Assembly (NCBI RefSeq): GCF_009720675.1
Contig: NZ_WNJO01000002.1
Location: 248,001 to 312,000, forward strand
Origin: Secundilactobacillus folii
GTDB lineage: Bacteria; Bacillota; Bacilli; Lactobacillales; Lactobacillaceae
Reading direction: 5' to 3'
Length of the DNA stretch: 64,000 bases
Translations under genes and position numbers: made by a program
Notes under the pieces: generated by a model
What the model was told of the DNA's origin: nothing
Databases searched by the model: none
The model's input: only the letters and a program-made list of their open reading frames with translations
Part shown: positions 18,306 through 25,426 of the stretch, piece after piece
How the letters are laid out: each line of letters starts with the position of its first letter
Position numbering within the stretch: position 1 is the first letter of the stretch

Positions 18306-18479
18306 TTAATAAAAAGCTTGAGCTCCCTGTGGCGTGGCGATAATAATCGCAAAGACAATCAAAACCACGCCGATCACCGTGCATAGCCACGTGCGGCCGG
18401 GACTTCGCGTAATTTTTAAAGCGTAGTAAGTTGTTCCAGTTCCCAATAGTGCAGACGATAGCATAATCCAAAAGCCCAT
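18306..18479 (-). CDS. Small membrane protein (57 residues)
   Basis: Too short for a 60-residue cutoff. The frame reads MGFWIMLSSALLGTGTTYYA, then a short polar turn with KITRSPGRTW, then LCTVIGVVLIVFAIIIATP and a short tail. Two hydrophobic helices joined by a basic loop make a typical small membrane protein. A longer open frame (75 codons) over the same bases in another phase reads as low-complexity polar sequence and is likely its shadow. The ribosome binding site is weak (GAGAGAAGGCGG, about 12 bases upstream). The function is unknown. Confidence 0.6.
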   Translation of the reverse strand: MGFWIMLSSALLGTGTTYYALKITRSPGRTWLCTVIGVVLIVFAIIIATPQGAQAFY

Positions 18480-18585
18480 CTAATGCCGCCTTCTCTCCGT
18501 TATTCAACCCATATTTTAGCATCAGTGAGACGACGGCGTCTGGAAAGTTTCTCTTAAGAAACCGTTCGATTTAAAGAAAACATAA

Positions 18586-18665
18586 AAAGTGATGAACACT
18601 ACCCAAAATGTTGACTGTATGACATGATGATGTCATCAGAATTTTGGGTAAAATTCATCACTTTC
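18586..18665 (-). terminator. Long two-part hairpin, terminator of the nucleobase permease gene
   Basis: AAGTGATGAA pairs with TTCATCACTT as an outer stem, and ACCCAAAAT with ATTTTGGGT as an inner stem, with a further small palindrome (ATGACATGATGATGTCAT) at the tip. On the minus strand the outer stem runs into TTTTTATG. It sits 50 bases beyond the permease stop. Confidence 0.85.
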
Positions 18666-18712
18666 TTAATTTTTAATTAGAGGCTGCAAAGGCAATTGTG
18701 CATTTTTATACT

Positions 18713-20080
18713 TTACCGGCCACTGTTTACTTGTGCTGTATCTGTTCGCTCTTTGGCCAGTGTTTTGGTACTAGACATCAGTAAGTTCAGGATGATTGCA
18801 CTAATGGCAGCGATGGTAATCGGTGAGCCTAGAAGATATTGCAACATCTGTGGTGCTTCATTGACAACTTTGCTAGGAATCAAAACGAGTGCCATGGTCA
18901 AGACGATTGGAACACCAATGATATAAATTGCACTTTCGCTGGTGCTGAGGTTTCGAATGACATTCAAACCATTTAACATGATGATGACACAAATGATGGA
19001 GTAAACGCCACCGATTACTGGTGCTGGTACTGCCGCAAAGAATGCGGAAAGCTTTCCACAAAATCCAAGGATAACAAACCAGAGACCAGCTGAAACGAAG
19101 ACCCGTTTACTGGCAACACCAGTGATTGAAACCACTCCGGCGTTAGTGGAATACCCGGTCATTGGAGTGGCACCTAAGAGTGCTGAAATCAAGCAACTTA
19201 GACCTTCACCAATAATCCCCATATTCCACTGTTTATTGGAAATTTTTTCACCCGTAACGGCACTCATCGCAAACCAGGTGCCGGTCGTTTCGGTTGTGAG
19301 CACGAGGTAAATAACCACGAAGGTGAGAATGGCTGGTAATGAGAAATGCAGGCCGTAATGCAGTGAAGTAAATTGCGGTAGGCTAAACCATGGTGCGGAC
19401 TGGACGGATGACCAGTCGAAGCGGCCCATTAACGTTGCAGCAATCGAGCCGGCAATCAGTGCAATGACAATTGAACTGACTTTTAAAACCTTTTTGAGCT
19501 GCGGAATCCGAATGCTTAAAATAATTGCAATGAGCATGACGACAGCGGTGATACCAGCAATAATCATATTAGAATTAACATTGCCAGATGCTTTAAACAC
19601 GTTATCGTTGAGGGCACCGGGCAGTAGTGAGAGACCAACACAGGTAATGATCGTTCCCCCGACGATTGCCGGTACCAGTTTGTTAATGACCTTTTGAAAG
19701 ACGCCAGAAAGGCCGAGTGCAATGAGTAAAAATGACCCAACAACTAGCGAACCGAGAACGGTCGCCATTCCTCCATGTGCGCCACCATTGGCCAGATAAA
19801 TTCCGGCCACGGCGCCCACAGGCACGAAGGATGGTCCTTGCGACACGGGTAATTTCATAAAGAAACGTGTCTGCAAAATCGTACCGATCCCACAAGCGAT
19901 GAACGCGGCTTGCAGGAAGCCCGTTTTTTGTGCAACGGACATCGACAGCAGACCAGCCATGATGATCGGCGCAACATAAACGTCCATTGCTAGAACGTGT
20001 TGCAAACCGAGAATACCAGCTTGTCCAACTGGTACTTTATCGTCTGGTCCATACAGTAAACCATTTTGTTTCTGAGTCAT
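18713..20080 (-). CDS. NCS2-family nucleobase (xanthine/uracil) permease
   Basis: A 455-residue protein with about twelve to fourteen hydrophobic segments. It contains GLQHVLAMDVYVAPIIMAG near the N-terminus (the NCS2 Q-H motif), LPVSQGPSFVPVGAVAG, ETTGTWFAMSAVTGEKIS and TPMTGYSTNAGVVSITGVASKR, which match xanthine/urate-type permeases (UraA/XanQ fold). It imports a purine or uracil with protons. It is a single-gene transcript with a predicted 300-base structured leader (20081-20385) and a strong terminator. Xanthine or urate is a likelier substrate than uracil, but this is not certain. Confidence 0.9.
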   Translation of the reverse strand: MTQKQNGLLYGPDDKVPVGQAGILGLQHVLAMDVYVAPIIMAGLLSMSVAQKTGFLQAAFIACGIGTILQTRFFMKLPVSQGPSFVPVGAVAGIYLANGGAHGGMATVLGSLVVGSFLLIALGLSGVFQKVINKLVPAIVGGTIITCVGLSLLPGALNDNVFKASGNVNSNMIIAGITAVVMLIAIILSIRIPQLKKVLKVSSIVIALIAGSIAATLMGRFDWSSVQSAPWFSLPQFTSLHYGLHFSLPAILTFVVIYLVLTTETTGTWFAMSAVTGEKISNKQWNMGIIGEGLSCLISALLGATPMTGYSTNAGVVSITGVASKRVFVSAGLWFVILGFCGKLSAFFAAVPAPVIGGVYSIICVIIMLNGLNVIRNLSTSESAIYIIGVPIVLTMALVLIPSKVVNEAPQMLQYLLGSPITIAAISAIILNLLMSSTKTLAKERTDTAQVNSGR

Positions 20081-20385
20081 GTTTTGTTATTCTCCCTTTG
20101 TTTTGTGTTCCTTGAACGTCGACTTGATCAATCGTCTGCTTAGTCGTTTGATACATCTATTGATTCAAAGATAGCTGGTCACACTGTCAGGTGGAATAGG
20201 GGTGGGCAAGTGTACCAACGGGTCAGGCAGCTAAGTAGCCGGTCTTAAAACTGCCTGAACTAGGTCGCTACTCGTTTAAGCATTTGGATAATGAAAGCAC
20301 CTCACTTTATTGAAGAATTATGAAAGAATTGAAAAGAGCGAATAATCATTTGTTAAGAAAGACTATTATTCGTGCAATTGCTTTG
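20081..20385 (-). promoter_or_regulatory. Long structured 5' leader of the nucleobase permease gene
   Basis: From the predicted start near 20385 the leader holds a hairpin CGAATAAT/ATTATTCG (20372-20339), then TCAGGCAG (20258-20251) paired with CTGCCTGA (20230-20223). The 20-base loop of the second hairpin contains GCTACT (20239-20234), which is complementary to AGTAGC just upstream of the stem (20272-20267); together they would form a pseudoknot. No purine-riboswitch core is recognisable. The AGGGAG site of the permease lies at the end. Its function as a regulator is an inference. Confidence 0.45.
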
Positions 20386-20391
20386 ACAGCT

Positions 20392-20420
20392 ATTATAAGC
20401 ACTATCTATAAGGGTTTCAA
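20392..20420 (-). promoter_or_regulatory. Promoter for the nucleobase permease gene
   Basis: On the minus strand TTGAAA (20420-20415) and TATAAT (20397-20392) are 17 bases apart. Confidence 0.7.
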
Positions 20421-20553
20421 TGGATTTTCACGAACATTTTGCAATTCTCATAATTTGTCCTGAAAATATTCATTTTAAAAATTTTTGACACCGTTTTCGA
20501 TACTGGCAGTAAGGGTTTAACCAAAATGAATAAATCAAATTTATATTCATTGC

Positions 20554-20582
20554 TTGCATGATTAACCAAATTAGATTAGAAT
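20554..20582 (+). promoter_or_regulatory. Promoter for the MHS-family symporter gene
   Basis: TTGCAT (20554-20559), 17 bases, TAGAAT (20577-20582), about 53 bases upstream of the ribosome binding site. Confidence 0.65.
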
Positions 20583-20641
20583 AGGCTCTAATCAAATTTT
20601 AATTATTTTGTCTTGTGGCATATGTGCAAGGAGGTTTGCTT

Positions 20642-21976
20642 ATGGATCACGCAACAAAACGAACGGAGCGACAAATTGCTGCCAATATCTTAAAGGGCTC
20701 GTTAGGCAACATGATTGAATGGTTTGACTGGTATGTCTACGCATCGTTTGCAATTTACTTTTCCGCTGCTTTTTTCCCAGCTGAAAACAAAACGGCTGAA
20801 CTGTTATCAACCGCAGCGGTTTTTGCGGTGGGCTTTCTCATGCGTCCAATTGGTTCGTTTGTTATGGGGCGGTTTGCTGATCGAAAGGGGCGACGAGCAT
20901 CACTGACGTTGTCGGTTTCCATTATGGCCGCTGGTTCCATGGTCATTGCCTTGACACCAAGTTTTAAGGCAATTGGCGTTTGGTCGCCAATTATTTTAGT
21001 CGTCACACGACTGTTTCAGGGCTTATCCCTGGGAGGTGAATATGGGACCTCAGCGACGTATCTTTCTGAAATGGCTTCGCCAAAGCGCCGTGGATTCTAT
21101 TCTTCATTTCAATACGTCACTTTGATTTCTGGTCAGTTGTTCGCTTTATTGGTTCAAATCATCCTGCAAAAAGTTCTGACCAATGCGCAGCTCTTTGCCT
21201 TTGGCTGGCGAATTCCGTTCGTTGTTGGTGCGTTTGGTGCACTTGGTGTCCTTTGGTTACGTCTTTCCATGGAAGAGTCAGATCAGTTTAAAGCTAAAAA
21301 TAAAAATAGTGCCAAAGCAGGTACTTTGACGTTGCTGGCTAAGTACCCCAAACAGTTCTTTACCGTAATGGGCTTAACTTTCGGCGGAACGATTGGCTTT
21401 TATGCTTTCACTACTTATCTACAGAAGTTTATGATCACGACGACTGGTTTGAACACACGGTTAGTTTCAGTAATCAACTTCTTTGCGCTATTGATCATGT
21501 TGATCATCCAGCCAATCTTCGGGCACATCTCTGATAAGATTGGCCGCAAACCGTTACTGATGTGTTTTGGTATCGGTGGAACAATATTCACCGTGCCGAT
21601 TTTCTCATTATTGGCACATGTTCACACTGCATGGGCAGCCTTCGCACTAATGCTTTGCGGGCTGGTGATTGTTTCTTGCTATACTTCGGTCAACGCGATC
21701 GTTAAAGCGGAACTTTTCCCCAGTGAGATTCGGGCTTTGGGGGTCGGCTTTCCGTATGGCCTAACCTGCGCGATCTTCGGTGGAACTGTCGAGTATGTGG
21801 CGCTATGGTTACGCTCTGCGGGTTTGGAATCGTTGTTCTACTACTACGTTGCATTTGCCGCGTTCGTTTCACTGATCGTATACTGGCATATGTTGGAAAC
21901 CTCGACTGCGTCTGAGATTAATGTAGACAGTGTGACTGATGCTGAACTGCAGAGCACCCAGGTTGAGGGTCGATAA
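20642..21976 (+). CDS. MFS metabolite:H+ symporter (MHS family, KgtP/ProP-like)
   Basis: A 444-residue protein with twelve membrane segments. Diagnostic features are GSLGNMIEWFDWYVYASFAIYF near the N-terminus, MGRFADRKGRRASL in the TM2-3 loop, LFQGLSLGGEYGTSATYLSEMASPKRRGFYSS (the MHS signature) and FGHISDKIGRKPLL in the second half. MHS carriers import carboxylates such as 2-oxoglutarate or citrate, or compatible solutes. ATG 20642 follows AAGGAGG; the in-frame ATG at 20615 has none. A terminator follows at 22078-22113. Confidence 0.92.
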   Translation: MDHATKRTERQIAANILKGSLGNMIEWFDWYVYASFAIYFSAAFFPAENKTAELLSTAAVFAVGFLMRPIGSFVMGRFADRKGRRASLTLSVSIMAAGSMVIALTPSFKAIGVWSPIILVVTRLFQGLSLGGEYGTSATYLSEMASPKRRGFYSSFQYVTLISGQLFALLVQIILQKVLTNAQLFAFGWRIPFVVGAFGALGVLWLRLSMEESDQFKAKNKNSAKAGTLTLLAKYPKQFFTVMGLTFGGTIGFYAFTTYLQKFMITTTGLNTRLVSVINFFALLIMLIIQPIFGHISDKIGRKPLLMCFGIGGTIFTVPIFSLLAHVHTAWAAFALMLCGLVIVSCYTSVNAIVKAELFPSEIRALGVGFPYGLTCAIFGGTVEYVALWLRSAGLESLFYYYVAFAAFVSLIVYWHMLETSTASEINVDSVTDAELQSTQVEGR

Positions 21977-22077
21977 TGATTTCTGTAATGGTAGTGATGT
22001 TTTTTAAAATCCAGAGTTATTCTTGTCATTAGACGCCGTTTCACGTCATTGGTTGTAGCTAGAAAAATTGAATAAGA

Positions 22078-22113
22078 AAGGGCGATTCTATTTCATTAAA
22101 GAATCGCCTTTTT
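22078..22113 (+). terminator. Intrinsic terminator of the MHS symporter gene
   Basis: GGCGATTCT pairs with AGAATCGCC over a ten-base loop and is followed by TTTTT. Confidence 0.92.
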
Positions 22114-22120
22114 AGCGCAA

Positions 22121-22246
22121 CAAAAAAGTCCTGCGAATAGATTTCGCAGGACCCTCTCTTTAAGTATCAGCTAGTTAACTGAAAGCTCCGTAGCTGATGC
22201 TTCAAGACATATTCCGTTGCTCAAAGCATCACCCCCTTTTTGAATT
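22121..22246 (-). ncRNA. Candidate small independent transcript (about 125 nt)
   Basis: A near-consensus minus-strand promoter (22253-22281) is followed after about 95 bases by a perfect ten-pair terminator stem (GTCCTGCGAA with TTCGCAGGAC, 22128-22152) running into TTTTTT on the minus strand. Between them lie an extended ribosome binding site and a second hairpin with eight perfect pairs (ATCAGCTA/TAGCTGAT, 22166-22198). The unit has promoter, body and terminator of its own in the 330 bases between two unrelated genes. It could be a small RNA, a mini-mRNA for the peptide at 22171-22224, or both. Confidence 0.55.
22171..22224 (-). CDS. Putative 17-residue peptide with an extended Shine-Dalgarno sequence
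   Basis: TTG at 22224 opens MSNGICLEASATELSVN and stops at TAG (22173-22171). The twelve bases upstream, AAAGGGGGTGAT (22239-22228), differ at one base from a full complement of the 16S rRNA 3' end, and the GGGGG core is seven bases from the TTG. An ATG in the site itself reads only two codons. The hairpin ATCAGCTA/TAGCTGAT covers the 3' end of the frame. No transmembrane helix is present, so it does not look like a classic type I toxin. The function is unknown. Confidence 0.35.
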   Translation of the reverse strand: MSNGICLEASATELSVN

Positions 22247-22252
22247 ATCAGT

Positions 22253-22281
22253 ATCATACAATATCCAATTTAAAATGTCAA
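22253..22281 (-). promoter_or_regulatory. Promoter of the small transcript
   Basis: On the minus strand TTGACA (22281-22276), 17 bases, TATGAT (22258-22253): a perfect -35, optimal spacing and five of six -10 bases. Confidence 0.75.
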
Positions 22282-22443
22282 TAACTTGTTCTCAATTTAA
22301 TTGCGGTGATTGTAAGCATAAAAGACAATCTGGATTAGGCTTAAAAAAGCGATTTTTGCCTGCTGCTTATTACCAAAAAGGTAATATTCAGGCCTTACAG
22401 CGCACAATCGGTCAGCAGAGATGCAAAATTTAGATTTTGATAG

Positions 22444-23283
22444 CTAGTCAAACTCCTCATATTCATTTGGATCCTGACCATCAACTCGACCATCAGGTTT
22501 TGACAGGTCGTTAATGATCTTGATTTCCTCTGGAGTCAGACGAAAATCGAAAATATCAAGATTTTGCCGCTGGTGAACTAAGCTGCTGGACTTTGGAATT
22601 GGCACGATACCTCGTTGGGTGTGCCAACGCAGGATAATTTGACCAGCGTTCTTTTGATATTTTTCGGCTAGCTCTTTAATTGCTGGCTCCTGGAGTGCTT
22701 TACTGCCACGGCCTAGTGGACTCCAGGCTTCCGTCACGATACCACGGTCAGAATCCGCCTTCAGGCCAGCTTCGTTATTCCAGTACGGATGGACTTCAAT
22801 CTGGTTAACGGCTGGAGTAACACCAGTTTCCTTGATCAAGCGGTCTAAGTGTTCTGGTAGAAAGTTTGAAACACCGATCGAATGGATCAGACCTAATTTT
22901 TGTGCGGTGATCATTGCCTGCCACGCCTCAACGTAATGGTCACGTTTGGGCAGTGGCCAGTGGATCAAGAAAAGGTCGAAATATTCCAGTCCCATACGCG
23001 CCAAGGACTCTTCGATCGCATTTAACGCATCATCATATTGATGGTACTTTCCAGGCAGCTTTGAGGTCACAAAGAATTGCGAACGTGGGATGCCACTCTG
23101 GCGAATTGCTTTGCCAACGATACCCTCATTGTCGTAGTTTGTGGCACTGTCTAATGAACGATAACCGTCGCTGATTGCCGAAAGTATTTGGTCGACCCCA
23201 TGGCCACCGCGAATTTGAAAGGTACCAAAACCCAACATAGGTAGTTTGTGACCGTCGTTTAAGATTGTGTATGGTATAGTCAT
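22444..23283 (-). CDS. Aldo/keto reductase (AKR5-type), copy 1
   Basis: A 279-residue NADPH-dependent reductase with the AKR signatures GYRSLDSATNYDNEGIVGKA (near 38-57, with active-site Asp and Tyr), the SKLPG catalytic Lys region, DLFLIHWPLP, GVSNFLPEHLDRL, PAVNQIEVHPYW and IPIPKSSS for cofactor binding. It resembles 2,5-diketo-D-gluconate or methylglyoxal reductases. The start has AAGGAGG upstream. It lies 114 bases downstream of a close paralogue on the same strand. The substrate is not visible. Confidence 0.92.
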   Translation of the reverse strand: MTIPYTILNDGHKLPMLGFGTFQIRGGHGVDQILSAISDGYRSLDSATNYDNEGIVGKAIRQSGIPRSQFFVTSKLPGKYHQYDDALNAIEESLARMGLEYFDLFLIHWPLPKRDHYVEAWQAMITAQKLGLIHSIGVSNFLPEHLDRLIKETGVTPAVNQIEVHPYWNNEAGLKADSDRGIVTEAWSPLGRGSKALQEPAIKELAEKYQKNAGQIILRWHTQRGIVPIPKSSSLVHQRQNLDIFDFRLTPEEIKIINDLSKPDGRVDGQDPNEYEEFD

Positions 23284-23397
23284 TTTTTAACCTCCTTGCA
23301 CTGTTAACTCATTCATTATAACTTTTAGAGCTGACTGTAAGTCAAGCTGGATGCAGAGAATTGGGTGGATGAAAAATCCAGTTTTACCCGTGGTGAC

Positions 23398-24237
23398 TTA
23401 TTTTGGCTCTTCGTATTCATTGGGATCCAAGCCTTCGATTCGTCCATTTGGTTTTGTAAGTGCACTGATTGACGCAAGTTCTTCAGGCGTTAGTCTAAAA
23501 TCGAAGATCTCAAGATTCTGGCGCTGATGGATCAGACTGCTGGACTTAGGAATTGGGACCACACCTCGTTGTGTGTGCCAGCGCAGAATAATTTGGCCAG
23601 CATTTTGATGGTATTTTTTGGCTAATTCTAAGATCACTGGTTCTTTGAGTGAGTCGCTGCCACGTCCAAGCGGACTCCAGGCTTCCGTGACGATTCCTCG
23701 TTCTTGGTCAGCGTGCAGCACGGCATCGTTGATCCAGTACGGATGCATTTCAACCTGATTAACTGCCGGTGTTACCCCGGTTGCATTAATTAGACGGTCT
23801 AGGTGTTCGGCCGTGAAGTTTGAGACACCAATGGTATGAATCAAGCCTAGTTTTTGGGCGGTGATCATTGCTTTCCAAGCATCAACGTATTGATCACGCT
23901 TAGGATTAGGCCAGTGGATCAGTAACATATCAAAGTATTCAAGTCCCATGCGTGCTAGCGATTCTTCAATGGCTGCTAGTGCCAAGTCATACTGGTGATA
24001 TTTCCCGGGTAATTTCGTAGTGATAAAAAAATGGCTACGGGGCAGACCGCTAAGTCTAACAGCTTTACCGACGATCCCTTCATTGTCATAATCAGTAGCG
24101 GTATCGAGTGAACGATACCCATCGCCGATTGCGGATAGGATCTGCTCAATGCCCGCAGCACCCTGAATCTGAAAAGTTCCTAGGCCAAGCATGGGTAGCT
24201 GGTGACCGTCATTTAATAAAATCGTTGGAATAGTCAT
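23398..24237 (-). CDS. Aldo/keto reductase (AKR5-type), copy 2
   Basis: Same length (279 residues) and colinear with the copy at 22444-23283, differing mainly in scattered substitutions, for example GYRSLDTATDYDNEGIVGKA and DMLLIHWPNP against DLFLIHWPLP. All catalytic motifs are intact. The pair is a tandem duplication that has diverged enough for separate substrate ranges. It has an AGGAGG site and is the upstream gene, so the two may share a transcript. Confidence 0.92.
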   Translation of the reverse strand: MTIPTILLNDGHQLPMLGLGTFQIQGAAGIEQILSAIGDGYRSLDTATDYDNEGIVGKAVRLSGLPRSHFFITTKLPGKYHQYDLALAAIEESLARMGLEYFDMLLIHWPNPKRDQYVDAWKAMITAQKLGLIHTIGVSNFTAEHLDRLINATGVTPAVNQVEMHPYWINDAVLHADQERGIVTEAWSPLGRGSDSLKEPVILELAKKYHQNAGQIILRWHTQRGVVPIPKSSSLIHQRQNLEIFDFRLTPEELASISALTKPNGRIEGLDPNEYEEPK

Positions 24238-24408
24238 TTCAATGCCTCCTCGAAAGTTGACGATGAGGTTATTATAACTTGTTGAGTGCGCTATTAGTCA
24301 AACATTTCGAGCTATTGGGTAGGGTAAGTCTTTAATGCGTTCAGGCTTTTCAAAAACCCCAGAAATGCCATCAGTGTGGCCGTTTACAAGCGTCAAATTA
24401 AATAGTCG

Positions 24409-24437
24409 TTGACTGGGTAGACAGCCAAATCTATACT
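24409..24437 (+). promoter_or_regulatory. Promoter for the ABC exporter operon
   Basis: TTGACT (24409-24414), 17 bases, TATACT (24432-24437), about 65 bases before the ATPase start. Confidence 0.75.
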
Positions 24438-24502
24438 TTGGATGAAACATCGGTTAAGTATTGAACGACACCGCTAATCCGACTTTTTGGGAGGGGAAGA
24501 TC

Positions 24503-25426
24503 ATGGCTCAGTCGGTTATCCATATTAAGCAACTGGAGAAGAAATTTGGAAATTTTCAGGCGTTAAGAAATATTTCCTTTGATGTCAACCCAGGCGAAGT
24601 CTTTGGCTTCATTGGTCCTAATGGTTCGGGAAAATCAACCACAATCCGTATTTTACTGGGGATTTTGAAAGCTAACGGTGGTTCAGCAACAATTTTTGGA
24701 AAGGATGTTTGGCAGCAGGCCGTACAGATTCATGAACGGATTGCATATGTTCCCGGTGACGTTTATCTATGGCCGAACTTGACGGGTGGTGAAATCATTG
24801 ACTTTTTACTGAAGCTCAATCACCAACATCATTCAGCTCGGACTGACGAATTAATCAAGGCGTTCGAACTTGACCCGCGAAAAAAGGCCCGTACCTATTC
24901 AAAGGGTAATCGGCAAAAGGTGGCCTTAATTGCCGCTCTGTCTACTGAAGCGGAGTTATACATTTTTGATGAGCCGACCAGTGGATTAGACCCGTTAATG
25001 GAAGAACTTTTTCAAAGCCACGTGTTAGAGCTGAAGAAACAGGGGAAAAGCGTGCTTCTTTCGAGCCATATTTTGTCTGAAGTGGAGCGCATGTGTGATC
25101 GAATCGGGATTGTTCGGGCAGGAGAAATCGTGGAGACTGGCACGCTTAATGAGATGCGGCAATTGACACGTACGCAAATTACGGTGCAGACGCAACACTC
25201 TTTAGATCCAGTCAAGATTTTAGCTGGGATTCATGGTTTTACCCCGATTCCAGAAACACTCAATAAAGCGACCTTTGCCGTTGACACCTCCGAGCTAAAC
25301 CACGTAATGGTGGTGCTCGCACAGCAGGGGATTGAGGCATTGCAGTCCATGCCACCAACTTTAGAAGACCTCTTTATGCGGTACTACGATCATGCCGAGG
25401 GGGATGATAGCCATGAGGCAAAGTGA
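24503..25426 (+). CDS. ABC exporter ATP-binding protein
   Basis: A 307-residue ABC ATPase: Walker A GPNGSGKST (near residue 38), the signature region TYSKGNRQKVALIAAL in place of LSGGQ, Walker B LYIFDEPTSGLDPLM, H-loop LLSSHIL, and a C-terminal extension of about 90 residues typical of drug or antibiotic exporters. The start is ATG 24503 after GGGAGGGG; an in-frame ATG at 24461 lacks a site. It overlaps its permease gene by 14 bases, so the two are translationally coupled. Multidrug or polyketide-type export is likely. Confidence 0.92.
   Translation: MAQSVIHIKQLEKKFGNFQALRNISFDVNPGEVFGFIGPNGSGKSTTIRILLGILKANGGSATIFGKDVWQQAVQIHERIAYVPGDVYLWPNLTGGEIIDFLLKLNHQHHSARTDELIKAFELDPRKKARTYSKGNRQKVALIAALSTEAELYIFDEPTSGLDPLMEELFQSHVLELKKQGKSVLLSSHILSEVERMCDRIGIVRAGEIVETGTLNEMRQLTRTQITVQTQHSLDPVKILAGIHGFTPIPETLNKATFAVDTSELNHVMVVLAQQGIEALQSMPPTLEDLFMRYYDHAEGDDSHEAK

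Noticed and set aside
18295-18522. 75-codon minus-strand frame
   Set aside because: It overlaps the better-supported 57-residue small membrane protein in another phase and has no membrane or domain pattern.
20081-20420. Known purine riboswitch ahead of the nucleobase permease
   Set aside because: The conserved core of the purine riboswitch could not be found in the leader, so only an unclassified structured leader is reported.
22275-22433. 52-codon frame with four Cys (CSQFNCGDC)
   Set aside because: It begins inside the promoter of the minus-strand small transcript, has no ribosome binding site, and ends just before a convergent gene. I could not support it as a gene, though the Cys spacing is noted.
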